From Planctomycetota bacterium (lineage in GTDB: Bacteria; Planctomycetota; Planctomycetia; Pirellulales; Lacipirellulaceae), in the NCBI GenBank assembly GCA_029259975.1, contig JAJDEE010000319.1, positions 1-7,476 on the forward strand: a stretch of 7,476 nt of DNA, read 5' to 3'. Both the position numbers and the translations under genes were made by a program. The notes under the pieces are model-generated. The model did no database searches and was not told where the DNA came from. It saw only the letters and a list, made by a program, of their open reading frames with translations. Position 1 is the stretch's first letter, and every line of letters begins with the position of its first letter. This document shows positions 1 through 6,346 of this stretch, in pieces.

Positions 1-854
1 TTCAACACGCCCATGACCCGGGCCAGTATGCGGTCGAGCAGACGTTGCGGCACGATTGCATTTGCGAAGCGCATGCCGTGCGCGTCGAGGCCGACATGGT
101 AGTGCGGGCGCGGGTGTTTGGCGGTGAGTGCTTGCAATACGACGGCTGCCACCTGTTCGGGCGAAGTGCGTGATTTGGCGCCACGCTCGTTGAATTTGGC
201 AGTGCGAGAATACATTTCGTCGTAGCCATTTTTTAGCCGCTGGGGGATTTGTTGCTGACGTTTGTTGAGTGCGTCGCGAGCCTTGTCAAAAATCGCGGTA
301 CGTATTTGACCGGGACGAATGACGCTGACAGGGATTTGCCATGGGCGCAGCTCGACGCGTAACGAATCGGACATGGCTTCGAGGGCAAACTTGCTGGCCG
401 AATAAGCGCCAACCATCGGCAAGGCCATTGTGCCGTTCATCGACGACATGTTGACGATACGTCCGCCAGCGCGCCGAAGCAACGGCAAGCAGTTTTGAAT
501 CATGCGAAGCGGAGCGATTGTGTTGACCTCAATAATCGCGCGAACTTCGTCCAGTGTGGTTAGCTCGACCGCGGCGGGTAAACCGACGCCGGCGTTATTA
601 ATCAAGGCGTAAAGTCCCTCGGGGCAATTCGTTTTGATCAACGAGACGATCCTGGCAACCGCTTCGTCGTTTGTTACGTCGAGCAACACAGGCCCCAAGT
701 TTGGCAACGCATCGTCCGCTAGTTTTTTTGCATCATCCGAGTTGCGCACTCCGGCCAGCACACGGAAACTTTTTTTTGCTAACAGCCGAGCGGTCGCCTT
801 GCCTATGCCTGACGAACAGCCGGTGATCAAGACCGTACGGAGCGGGATCGTCAT
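1..854 (-). CDS. Classical short-chain dehydrogenase/reductase (SDR), C-terminus cut by the window edge
   Basis: Translating the minus strand from the ATG at 852-854 gives 284 uninterrupted codons that run off the left edge, so the stop is not seen. Landmarks of a classical Rossmann-fold NAD(P)(H) oxidoreductase are in order: TGCSSGIG at residues 11-18 (cofactor loop), D59 in LLDVT, NNAG at 86-89, and the catalytic tetrad N111, S138, Y151 (YSASK) and K155, then PG at 181-182. Arg37 just after the second strand suggests preference for NADP(H); this is inference. No signal peptide is seen, so it is probably cytoplasmic. The start overlaps the stop of the upstream TIGR03032 gene (TGATG) and has an AAGGA site 9 bases upstream, so the two are probably translationally coupled. 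The long C-terminal part after residue 185 resembles steroid or retinol dehydrogenase-like SDRs, but the substrate cannot be read from sequence. The family call is firm; the substrate is unknown. Confidence 0.93.
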   Translation of the reverse strand, partial: MTIPLRTVLITGCSSGIGKATARLLAKKSFRVLAGVRNSDDAKKLADDALPNLGPVLLDVTNDEAVARIVSLIKTNCPEGLYALINNAGVGLPAAVELTTLDEVRAIIEVNTIAPLRMIQNCLPLLRRAGGRIVNMSSMNGTMALPMVGAYSASKFALEAMSDSLRVELRPWQIPVSVIRPGQIRTAIFDKARDALNKRQQQIPQRLKNGYDEMYSRTAKFNERGAKSRTSPEQVAAVVLQALTAKHPRPHYHVGLDAHGMRFANAIVPQRLLDRILARVMGVL

Positions 855-2011
855 CAGGCTTTGTCCTTGTTAGGTCGTTCAGTTCGAAGATTGGCTGGAA
901 CGTCGGCGAGGGCTTTGTCGCCGAGTACGTAGCTGCGACCGATCAGTTCGGCATCGTGGTTGACGAGATCGGGAAACAGGCAGCCCTCCAACACTTCGAC
1001 AGCAAAGATTTCTTGCACAGCGTCCTCGAAACGACAAAAAGCCACTGTTTCGCCCGTCTCGATATTGACGACCCAGACGCCACAAGTCCGTTCCTGCAAA
1101 CGCTCACCGAGCGGGATGCCGCTGAACACAGCCGACTCGCGCACTTGCGACAAGCCGATGAATGCCAACGGCCCCAAGAAACTAATGCCACGCGTAAAAC
1201 CGGGCAGCTGTATGATCTCTCGATATTTTCCTGAGTCGAGATCAATCGTACCGAAGCCGCCATTGCCCGACTCGAGAATCCAGAGCTGATTGCGGTACCA
1301 GCGCGGCGAGTGGGGCATCGACAGCCCGCGCGTGACGATTTCGTTTGTGTCGACGTCGATCAACAGCCCGCCATCGCGTTTATTTTCGCGCCAACCACCC
1401 GGCACGTTGGTTTCGCCCAGCGCCGTCACATAACGGACACGCCCGTCGCGCATCGCTAAGCCGTTGAGGTGGCAATAGTCGCCGGGGACCAACTCGGTCA
1501 CAAACTTCGGACGCCAGCGCGGCTCAAAGCTGTTGACGTCGCTACGTGTTGCTAGGCAACTGAAGGCCGTATTGACGAACCAAAGCTCGCCGTCAGCCCA
1601 AGCCAGTTCGTGAATCTGTACATCGCCGGTCGTGTGACTACGGCGCTGCATAAAACAGGCGTCGTGCTTGAACAAAGTCTCTTTGTTTTCTTCGGACTCG
1701 TCGAGCTTCTGGCAGACTGCGGGGATGTTATGAAATTCCCAGATGTCGATGCTGCAACCGATCGCCAGCTTGCCACCTTCGATCGCAAGACCCATCGGCT
1801 TGAGCAAGTTGCGAAAATGCGTGTTAAGCACGCCCTTGTCGTTACGCAACACAACAAGCTTGCCCGCCTGATAGGTGGTCACAAGCAATGAAAACCGTCC
1901 CTGCTCGAAAATCTGCGGCAGGTTGCTCGTGTGAACGCTTCGCAGCGGCGGCGGCTCGTTGGGGGCGGAGGCGTCTTGTTCGGGCGAAGAGTCGTCAGCT
2001 GGCTGATCCAT
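854..2011 (-). CDS. TIGR03032 family (DUF4915) protein of unknown function
   Basis: A 385-residue protein that I recognise as the TIGR03032/DUF4915 family, a conserved family known from planctomycetes, cyanobacteria and some proteobacteria with no established activity. Residues 1-25 are an acidic, proline-rich tail. The family blocks follow: SLLVTTYQAGKL (41-52), KHDACF with SHTTGDVQIHELAW (116-138), LWFVNTAFSCLAT (143-155), CHLNGLAMRDG (180-190), YVTALGETN (194-202), GLSMPHSPRWY (229-239), PGFTRGISF (270-278) and GVWVVNIETGE (311-321). The spaced repetition of short beta-strand-rich blocks with W/G turns suggests a beta-propeller-like fold, which is inference. No signal peptide or membrane segment is seen. 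The ATG at 2009-2011 has no Shine-Dalgarno site; a TAGAAT box lies 6 bases upstream. The stop TGA at 854-856 shares one base with the SDR start. Neighbouring conserved His, Cys and Asp residues (H116, D117, C119, H134, C180, H181) could form a ligand site but this is untested. Confidence 0.9.
   Translation of the reverse strand: MDQPADDSSPEQDASAPNEPPPLRSVHTSNLPQIFEQGRFSLLVTTYQAGKLVVLRNDKGVLNTHFRNLLKPMGLAIEGGKLAIGCSIDIWEFHNIPAVCQKLDESEENKETLFKHDACFMQRRSHTTGDVQIHELAWADGELWFVNTAFSCLATRSDVNSFEPRWRPKFVTELVPGDYCHLNGLAMRDGRVRYVTALGETNVPGGWRENKRDGGLLIDVDTNEIVTRGLSMPHSPRWYRNQLWILESGNGGFGTIDLDSGKYREIIQLPGFTRGISFLGPLAFIGLSQVRESAVFSGIPLGERLQERTCGVWVVNIETGETVAFCRFEDAVQEIFAVEVLEGCLFPDLVNHDAELIGRSYVLGDKALADVPANLRTERPNKDKA
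864..868 (-). promoter_or_regulatory. Shine-Dalgarno site for the SDR gene, inside the end of the upstream gene
   Basis: The minus strand reads AAGGA here, 9 bases before the ATG at 852-854 and inside the last codons of the TIGR03032 gene. With the TGATG stop/start overlap it supports 854 as the SDR start and coupled translation of the pair. Confidence 0.55.
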
Positions 2012-2017
2012 GCTGAT

Positions 2018-2023
2018 ATTCTA
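2018..2023 (-). promoter_or_regulatory. Candidate -10 box just upstream of the TIGR03032 gene
   Basis: The minus strand reads TAGAAT, five of six matches to TATAAT, ending 6 bases before the ATG. No -35 match sits 16-18 bases upstream. If used, transcription would begin at or next to the ATG, giving a leaderless message, which fits the absence of a Shine-Dalgarno site. The evidence is weak. Confidence 0.2.
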
Positions 2024-2069
2024 ACCGCCAGACGTCAGGATCCGCCAGCGCGGATAGTTGGCAATGCTA

Positions 2070-2120
2070 GGCACAGACGGAAGTCGCGGGAAAGCACGCA
2101 AATCGCGCCTTTCGTCTGCC
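2070..2120 (-). terminator. Imperfect hairpin downstream of lptB, possible terminator without a U-tract
   Basis: Bases 2070-2088 and 2104-2120 can pair imperfectly around CAGACG/CGTCTG with a 15-base loop. The structure starts 19 bases after the lptB stop and lies before the TIGR03032 gene, so it could end or attenuate the right-hand transcript. No run of U follows on the minus strand, so it is not a canonical intrinsic terminator. Confidence 0.25.
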
Positions 2121-2139
2121 GCTACAAGCCAAGTCCGTT

Positions 2140-2961
2140 TCAGGCGGCGTCATCGTCAACGGATTGGCGATGTCCTGTGAGTCGGCCTCGAATCGAGGTC
2201 AATCGACCTTCGTAGTTCGAATGTGGGGCGGGGCGGTCGGAGTCCATGCTGTCGCCAAAGTAGTATTCGCGTGCTTCTTCGTTTTGCAGTACTTCGTCGC
2301 GTGTGCCGTGGCAAAGCACCTGTCCTGCGCGTACGACATAGCTACGATCGGTGATTTCGAGCGTTTCGCGCACCTGATGGTCGGTGATCAAAATCGAGAT
2401 ACCGCGAGATCGTAAATCACGGACGATCTTCTGAATACTGGAAATAGTTACCGGGTCGATACCGGTGAACGGTTCGTCGAGTAGGATGATTTTGGGGTTC
2501 GAAACCAAACAACGGGCGATCTCCAACCTCCGTCGTTCGCCGCCGGAGAGTGACATCGCCTTGCTGCGCCGCAATTTTGTGATGCCAAACTGCTCCAAAA
2601 GTTCGTCGCAGCGCCGTCTACGAACTTTTCGTTTCATGCCGAGCATTTCCATAATGCCCAGTAGATTATTTTGTACCGAGAGCTTGCGAAATACACTCGA
2701 CTCTTGAGCAAGATAGCCCATACCGCCTTCGCGCGCGCGGCGGTACATAGGCCAATCGGTCACGTCGACCCCTCCCAACACGACACGTCCGGCGTCAGGT
2801 TCGGCCATGCCGCAAGTCATGCGAAAGGTGGTTGTTTTGCCCGCACCGTTGGGTCCCAATAAGCCAACAATTTCTCCATGCTCAACCACAAAGTCGACCC
2901 CGTCGACCACGCGACGACGCCCATAGCTTTTTACCAGCCCGGTTGCCTGCAATAAACTCAT
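2140..2961 (-). CDS. lptB: LptB-type ABC transporter ATPase (LPS export)
   Basis: A 273-residue ABC ATPase. Walker A GPNGAGKT is at 36-43 (K42), the Q-loop YLAQESSVFRKLSVQNN has Q86, the signature LSGGERRRLEIAR is at 137-149, Walker B IILLDEPFTGIDP has E162, and the H-loop TDHQVRETLEITDR has H194. The Q-loop and TDH-VRETL--TDR wording are characteristic of LptB, the ATPase that works with LptF/LptG at the inner membrane to extract lipopolysaccharide for transport to the outer membrane. F91 and R149 fall where LptB contacts its membrane partners, which is inferred by alignment to E. coli. The family is usually about 240 residues; here about 30 polar residues follow YYFGDS near the C-terminus. 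LptF, LptG, LptA and LptC genes are not in the window. Start chosen by a GGAGGA site 9 bases upstream. It lies 53 bases after the copy A signal peptidase and is probably co-transcribed with it. Confidence 0.92.
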   Translation of the reverse strand: MSLLQATGLVKSYGRRRVVDGVDFVVEHGEIVGLLGPNGAGKTTTFRMTCGMAEPDAGRVVLGGVDVTDWPMYRRAREGGMGYLAQESSVFRKLSVQNNLLGIMEMLGMKRKVRRRRCDELLEQFGITKLRRSKAMSLSGGERRRLEIARCLVSNPKIILLDEPFTGIDPVTISSIQKIVRDLRSRGISILITDHQVRETLEITDRSYVVRAGQVLCHGTRDEVLQNEEAREYYFGDSMDSDRPAPHSNYEGRLTSIRGRLTGHRQSVDDDAA

Positions 2962-2970
2962 CTTGTTTCG

Positions 2971-2976
2971 TCCTCC
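2971..2976 (-). promoter_or_regulatory. Strong Shine-Dalgarno site for lptB
   Basis: The minus strand reads GGAGGA, 9 bases before the lptB ATG at 2959-2961. It is the clearest ribosome binding site in the window; the other intact gene starts have weak or no match. It fixes the lptB start. Confidence 0.75.
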
Positions 2977-3014
2977 ATGACGTTTAGGCGCAAGTTCTCG
3001 AACTAGCGTCCCTT

Positions 3015-4979
3015 TTACCTCACAAGTCGCATATCTCTAAAATTTGGAAAGCCTGGCAACACTGAAATACCGCCCCAAGAATGTGGCCAGAAAACGCAAA
3101 CCGCCTTGCCAATGAGCAAGCGGCGATCTAAATAGGAACCACCCGGGTGAGAACTGTCCTGGTTTGCGCTAGCCCAAAGCCGGCAGTCCTGGCTTGCTGG
3201 GCTGTTGTCGCCCATGACAAAAAGTTGATCGTTTTTGATAGGAAATATTCGCTGACGACGCGTGGAAAAACGAGCCCACGTGCTAGGATCTCGAAACAGG
3301 TCGTGTGGCTGATTCAGTATCTGCAAATGTGTGCCATTCTCAAGGGTTTTTGTATCATCGGGAGCTAAATAATCGGTGAAGTAAACTTGCCCACTCCACT
3401 GTGAGTGGATTTTGGGATCGTGCTGATCAACGGCGATGTAATAGATGTCTCGCAACACCTCGAGACGACTGATCGAAAGCTCTGCGCCTTCTGAACCCAC
3501 ACCTGCTGGGGCCAAGTCGCCAAGGTCGGATGGACTGGTTCGAGGCAACAGGTCCTCGCGAGAGCCAATTTCCGCCTCGCTATAGATAGTATCCTGGAAA
3601 TTGATAAGGCTGCCATCGACCCACAGCAAAAGTTGATCGTCGATGTTTGCAAACAGCAGTTCGTAACTGCCGACTTTCTTAAGCGGTGTCATCGCGGTGG
3701 GTTGATATTCATCAGCGCCCTCTATGCTGAGGGAAGCTTCGCCAGAACTCAAATCGATACGACAAGTAAAGTGCCGACCTGCCTCGACCAAGTCGAGCAA
3801 GACAGCCCCTGCGGTTTTCTTAACGTCCAGCTCGCAGCGCAAGGCAAGATCGCTTACCCACTCGACACCCAACTGACTAGAATCGAGAAGCCAGGAGCCA
3901 CGTTGGAGTTGACCCCGCAATACATGGGCATTGTAGGGATTGAAATCGGAAATGAGTTCAGGTCGAATTTCGCTTGTCCATTGCTCTTTGCTGAGGCCAA
4001 CGTGCTTGCCGGATTCGGCGAAGCGGCGTGCGACGTTCCAGTCTTGGTTTTGGGGTAGATAGTGATGGTATCTCAGCCAAGCGGTAGATGGTTTGTCTGC
4101 GTCTGTTTTCGGCAGGATGTGGTAGCTCAGCGCGACAGCCTGTTCGCCCGCTTTTGCATCGACCTGCCAATGATCGTCGCCATCAGCTTGCCATCGTAGC
4201 GGCCAACCGGCGTTGTACAACGTGCTCGGTTCGTAGTCGGTGTCGTGTACCGATTGCAACATGGTAAGTACTTTGTCGGCAGGCTTGCGCTCGATCTGAA
4301 AGTTCGCTTTTCTTGATGATTCCTCATCGCTGGTTGCCGCATTGCCGCGAATGAAAATATCGCCCTGATAAATCTGTAATGTTTCGTCTGGAAGTCCAAC
4401 CAAGCGTTTGATGTAGTTCATCTCGCCATTGCCGGGGAATTTGAAAACGACGACATCCCAGCGTTCGGGATCATGATTCTGGTAGCTGTACTTGTTGACG
4501 AGAATGCGATCGCCCGGGTAGCTCGTCTGTTTTTCTATCTCCGTAAGATTGATGAACGGAGGTTTGCCCGTCGGCAGATCGGGACGCATGGCCATCGTCT
4601 GCCGACACATGGGGCAGACCCCTAGCACGACTTCCAGAGTGCGAGGGTCGTGTCGCATTCTTCTGTGATCTTCGCCCTCGCTGCTCGCGGTCGTCCGAAA
4701 TCGGTAGCCGCACTCAGTACAATCGACGTCTTTGTGCTGACCTTGCAGCGCAGGCGACATCGATCCGGTCGGGATCACAAACGCCTCGGCCTCGAATGTG
4801 CGGAACAAAAACGCCAGCACAAAGGCAATGACTATCGACTCGATCGTCTCGCGTAGGGCGTACATCCCACCTCCGGGTGGGGCTGCCTCAACGACTGCAC
4901 CCTCGGTTGGCAAGATGCGATTTTTTGACGGCGGCTTTTTCGCAGCGTTTTTTTTCGTTGAATTTCTTTTCTTGGCCAT
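3015..4979 (-). CDS. lepB: Signal peptidase I, copy A, with zinc-ribbon insert and enlarged cap domain
   Basis: A 654-residue type I signal peptidase, the membrane serine protease that cleaves signal peptides from exported proteins. A Lys-rich cytoplasmic tail (1-21) leads to one membrane segment (about 46-60), then IPTGSMSPAL with catalytic Ser73, GDRILVNK (156-163), RWDVVVFKFP (173-182), YIKRLVGLP with catalytic Lys191, and box E GDNSPASQDCR (590-600) with S596, D598 and R600. E. coli LepB is 324 residues, so this is twice the usual length. Two inserts explain it: CxxC pairs at C87/C90 and C122/C125 between the Ser and Lys, and about 380 residues between Lys191 and box E, whose second half looks like a jelly-roll (LamG-like) beta sandwich. 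The C-terminus ends FPNFRDMRLVR. It is a tandem paralogue of copy B, 242 bases downstream of it, and precedes lptB. No strong Shine-Dalgarno site is seen. Cys599 replaces the usual Ser of the DSR motif. Confidence 0.95.
   Translation of the reverse strand: MAKKRNSTKKNAAKKPPSKNRILPTEGAVVEAAPPGGGMYALRETIESIVIAFVLAFLFRTFEAEAFVIPTGSMSPALQGQHKDVDCTECGYRFRTTASSEGEDHRRMRHDPRTLEVVLGVCPMCRQTMAMRPDLPTGKPPFINLTEIEKQTSYPGDRILVNKYSYQNHDPERWDVVVFKFPGNGEMNYIKRLVGLPDETLQIYQGDIFIRGNAATSDEESSRKANFQIERKPADKVLTMLQSVHDTDYEPSTLYNAGWPLRWQADGDDHWQVDAKAGEQAVALSYHILPKTDADKPSTAWLRYHHYLPQNQDWNVARRFAESGKHVGLSKEQWTSEIRPELISDFNPYNAHVLRGQLQRGSWLLDSSQLGVEWVSDLALRCELDVKKTAGAVLLDLVEAGRHFTCRIDLSSGEASLSIEGADEYQPTAMTPLKKVGSYELLFANIDDQLLLWVDGSLINFQDTIYSEAEIGSREDLLPRTSPSDLGDLAPAGVGSEGAELSISRLEVLRDIYYIAVDQHDPKIHSQWSGQVYFTDYLAPDDTKTLENGTHLQILNQPHDLFRDPSTWARFSTRRQRIFPIKNDQLFVMGDNSPASQDCRLWASANQDSSHPGGSYLDRRLLIGKAVCVFWPHSWGGISVLPGFPNFRDMRLVR
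4605..4721 (-). other. Four-cysteine zinc-ribbon-like insert within copy A signal peptidase
   Basis: This covers residues 87-125 of copy A: CTEC at 87-90 followed by CPMC at 122-125, 31 residues apart. Two CxxC knuckles of this spacing are typical of a zinc ribbon. It sits between catalytic Ser73 and box C, a region with no such insert in E. coli LepB or in copy B. The membrane topology places it outside the cytoplasm. Zinc binding is inferred; two disulfides are an alternative. Confidence 0.7.
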
Positions 4980-5141
4980 GGTTTCCAGAATATCGAAGTG
5001 CAGGCTATTTCGACGTAATCGGTCAGATTGCGGGACAAATCTTGTCTCAGTACGGACCTATTCGCCGACAAGCCCACAATATAGTCGATTTCTTCCCAAG
5101 CGGGAAACGCAGTCCCAACACTCGCGGTGAGTGCTAGCAAT

Positions 5142-5218
5142 CGTAGGATAGGCTTCCAGCCTGTCAGTGCTGTTACGGCCTATTTCGATCGATTGACAGG
5201 CTGGAAGCCTATCCTACG
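5142..5218. repeat. Perfect 25-bp inverted repeat, REP-like palindromic element
   Basis: Bases 5142-5166 and 5194-5218 are exact reverse complements over 25 bp, separated by a 27-base loop that contains the palindrome TCGATCGA. The arm core is GGATAGGCTTCCAGCCTGTC. Each arm contains its own small dyad, AGGCT-TCC-AGCCT, like the nested palindromes of REP elements. It fills the gap between the two signal peptidase genes, starting 3 bases beyond the stop of copy B. No T-tract follows on the minus strand, so it is not a classical intrinsic terminator, though it could stall polymerase or protect the 3' end of the upstream message. From memory, very similar palindromes are scattered through planctomycete genomes; this was not checked. 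The remaining 162 bases up to copy A (4980-5141) hold no gene that I can support. Confidence 0.9.
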
Positions 5219-5221
5219 GGC

Positions 5222-6340
5222 CTATGGCAGAAGCGGTTTGCCCACGAACATTCGTTTTGAAACAGGCCCCCAGAGCCGGCTGTCGACCGCAACAGGAGCA
5301 TTGTCGCCCAGCAGAAAAAATTCGTCTGTGCCTAGTTGCCATCTTGCTGGCCAAGGTGGCGGAACCCCGATGGCATGACGCGAATGGTAAGTGTCGCGAA
5401 AGATTGACAACTCATCGAGCCAAACCTCGAGGCCTAGCGCACCGATTGAAAAAGGCAGGGCGGTGCCCGCCGCTTGCGTTTTGGGCCAGGGGCGGCGCAG
5501 TTCGACGCGGCCGTTGATGGCCAGGAGCAACTGATCGTCGAAATTGGAAAATTCGATGAGCACCTGACCGCGAGTTAGACGGGCGAGGCTTTGTTCGGAA
5601 AGTTGTACTACAGAACTTTGTCGCCTGCTCTCGATCGTAGTCATTTCGCCGTCGGGCAAACGTATGTCGACCTGTGCCGTCGACGTGCCATCGTCGACGG
5701 CCAAGCTGATCAAGCCAGCGCCTTGCACTCGGAACTTCGCAGCAAGCATGAACTCGTCGACCAAGTTCAAGCGACGCGTCAATTCAGCATTGCTAGGCAC
5801 ATTGTCGGTGATCAATTGTGGGTGCTGATAATGCAGCCAGCTAATACCATCGTTTTGCTGTGCATGATGCCGCCAGCCAGATTCGCACAAATGCCAACGG
5901 GCCATTTCGTCAGGCTGCCAGCGCCGATCGCTTGCCTCTTCGTCCGTTTCGCGATGCACTGATTGTCGCAATGCGTGCTGTTCGTCGAGCGATTTTACTA
6001 CGACCGCCCCATCGACTAGCACATTGCCATCTCGCAGGCTGACGCATTCACCGGGCAGTCCGACTACCCGTTTGATGCACAGCTCAGAAGCGTCGAAGAG
6101 GTTGCGCGAGACGACGACTTCCCAGCGTTCGGGATGACGCCAAAGCAGTGCCGTCCTATCAATCCACAGCCGTTCACCCTCTTGTAGCGTCGGCATCATC
6201 GAGCTACCGGCAACCACTACAGGTTCGATCAAACCCATCACCAGCCAAGTTCGCAGGCCGAGGGCCAAGATCAGCGTAGTCACAGCCAATCGAATCGCAG
6301 TCCGAATGAAGAGGTTATCGCGTGGACGGAGGCTTGGCAT
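5222..6340 (-). CDS. Signal peptidase I, copy B, with enlarged cap domain
   Basis: A 372-residue type I signal peptidase paralogous to copy A. One membrane segment spans about residues 12-35. Then come GSSMMPTL with catalytic Ser47, EGERLWID (box C), HPERWEVVV (69-77), CIKRVVGLPGE with catalytic Lys90, and box E GDNAPVAVDSR (345-355) with D353 and R355. The Ser-to-Lys distance is 43 residues, so the zinc-ribbon insert of copy A is absent. About 250 residues separate Lys90 from box E; they match the copy A insert at SVH--TD, SWLHY-H, NFDDQLLL (266-273) and ELSIFRDTY (310-318). Ala351 stands where E. coli LepB has Ser278, which hydrogen-bonds the catalytic lysine, so activity may be reduced or altered. 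The start lies 6 bases after the metallophosphoesterase stop and in the same frame, with no Shine-Dalgarno site, which suggests reinitiation. Whether it processes ordinary signal peptides or a special set is unknown. Confidence 0.92.
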   Translation of the reverse strand: MPSLRPRDNLFIRTAIRLAVTTLILALGLRTWLVMGLIEPVVVAGSSMMPTLQEGERLWIDRTALLWRHPERWEVVVSRNLFDASELCIKRVVGLPGECVSLRDGNVLVDGAVVVKSLDEQHALRQSVHRETDEEASDRRWQPDEMARWHLCESGWRHHAQQNDGISWLHYQHPQLITDNVPSNAELTRRLNLVDEFMLAAKFRVQGAGLISLAVDDGTSTAQVDIRLPDGEMTTIESRRQSSVVQLSEQSLARLTRGQVLIEFSNFDDQLLLAINGRVELRRPWPKTQAAGTALPFSIGALGLEVWLDELSIFRDTYHSRHAIGVPPPWPARWQLGTDEFFLLGDNAPVAVDSRLWGPVSKRMFVGKPLLP

Positions 6341-6346
6341 GGCGAT

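Noticed and set aside
2..229. 75-residue open frame on the minus strand
   Set aside because: It is an out-of-frame reading of the SDR gene, whose true frame is open from 854 to the left edge with all family motifs.
5078..5083. TATATT on the minus strand as a -10 box for copy A
   Set aside because: The best -35 at 17 bases is TTCCCG, only three of six matches, so it is not distinguishable from chance.
5093..5106. Small dyad TTCCCAAGCGGGAA upstream of copy A
   Set aside because: A 5-bp stem with a 4-base loop is expected by chance in a gap of this size and has no supporting context.
4832..5140. 102-residue minus-strand frame starting in the gap between the signal peptidases
   Set aside because: It starts at a TTG, overlaps the first part of copy A in another frame and has no recognisable domain or ribosome site.
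5127..5378. Plus-strand frame that crosses the palindrome
   Set aside because: Its residues RIGFQPV and LTGWKPIL are simply the two arms of the repeat translated; the rest is antisense to copy B.
5791..5801. TGCTAGGCACA shared with 2065-2075
   Set aside because: The second copy, at 5791-5801, differs at the last bases of context, and matches of about 10-11 bases are expected several times by chance in 7.5 kb.
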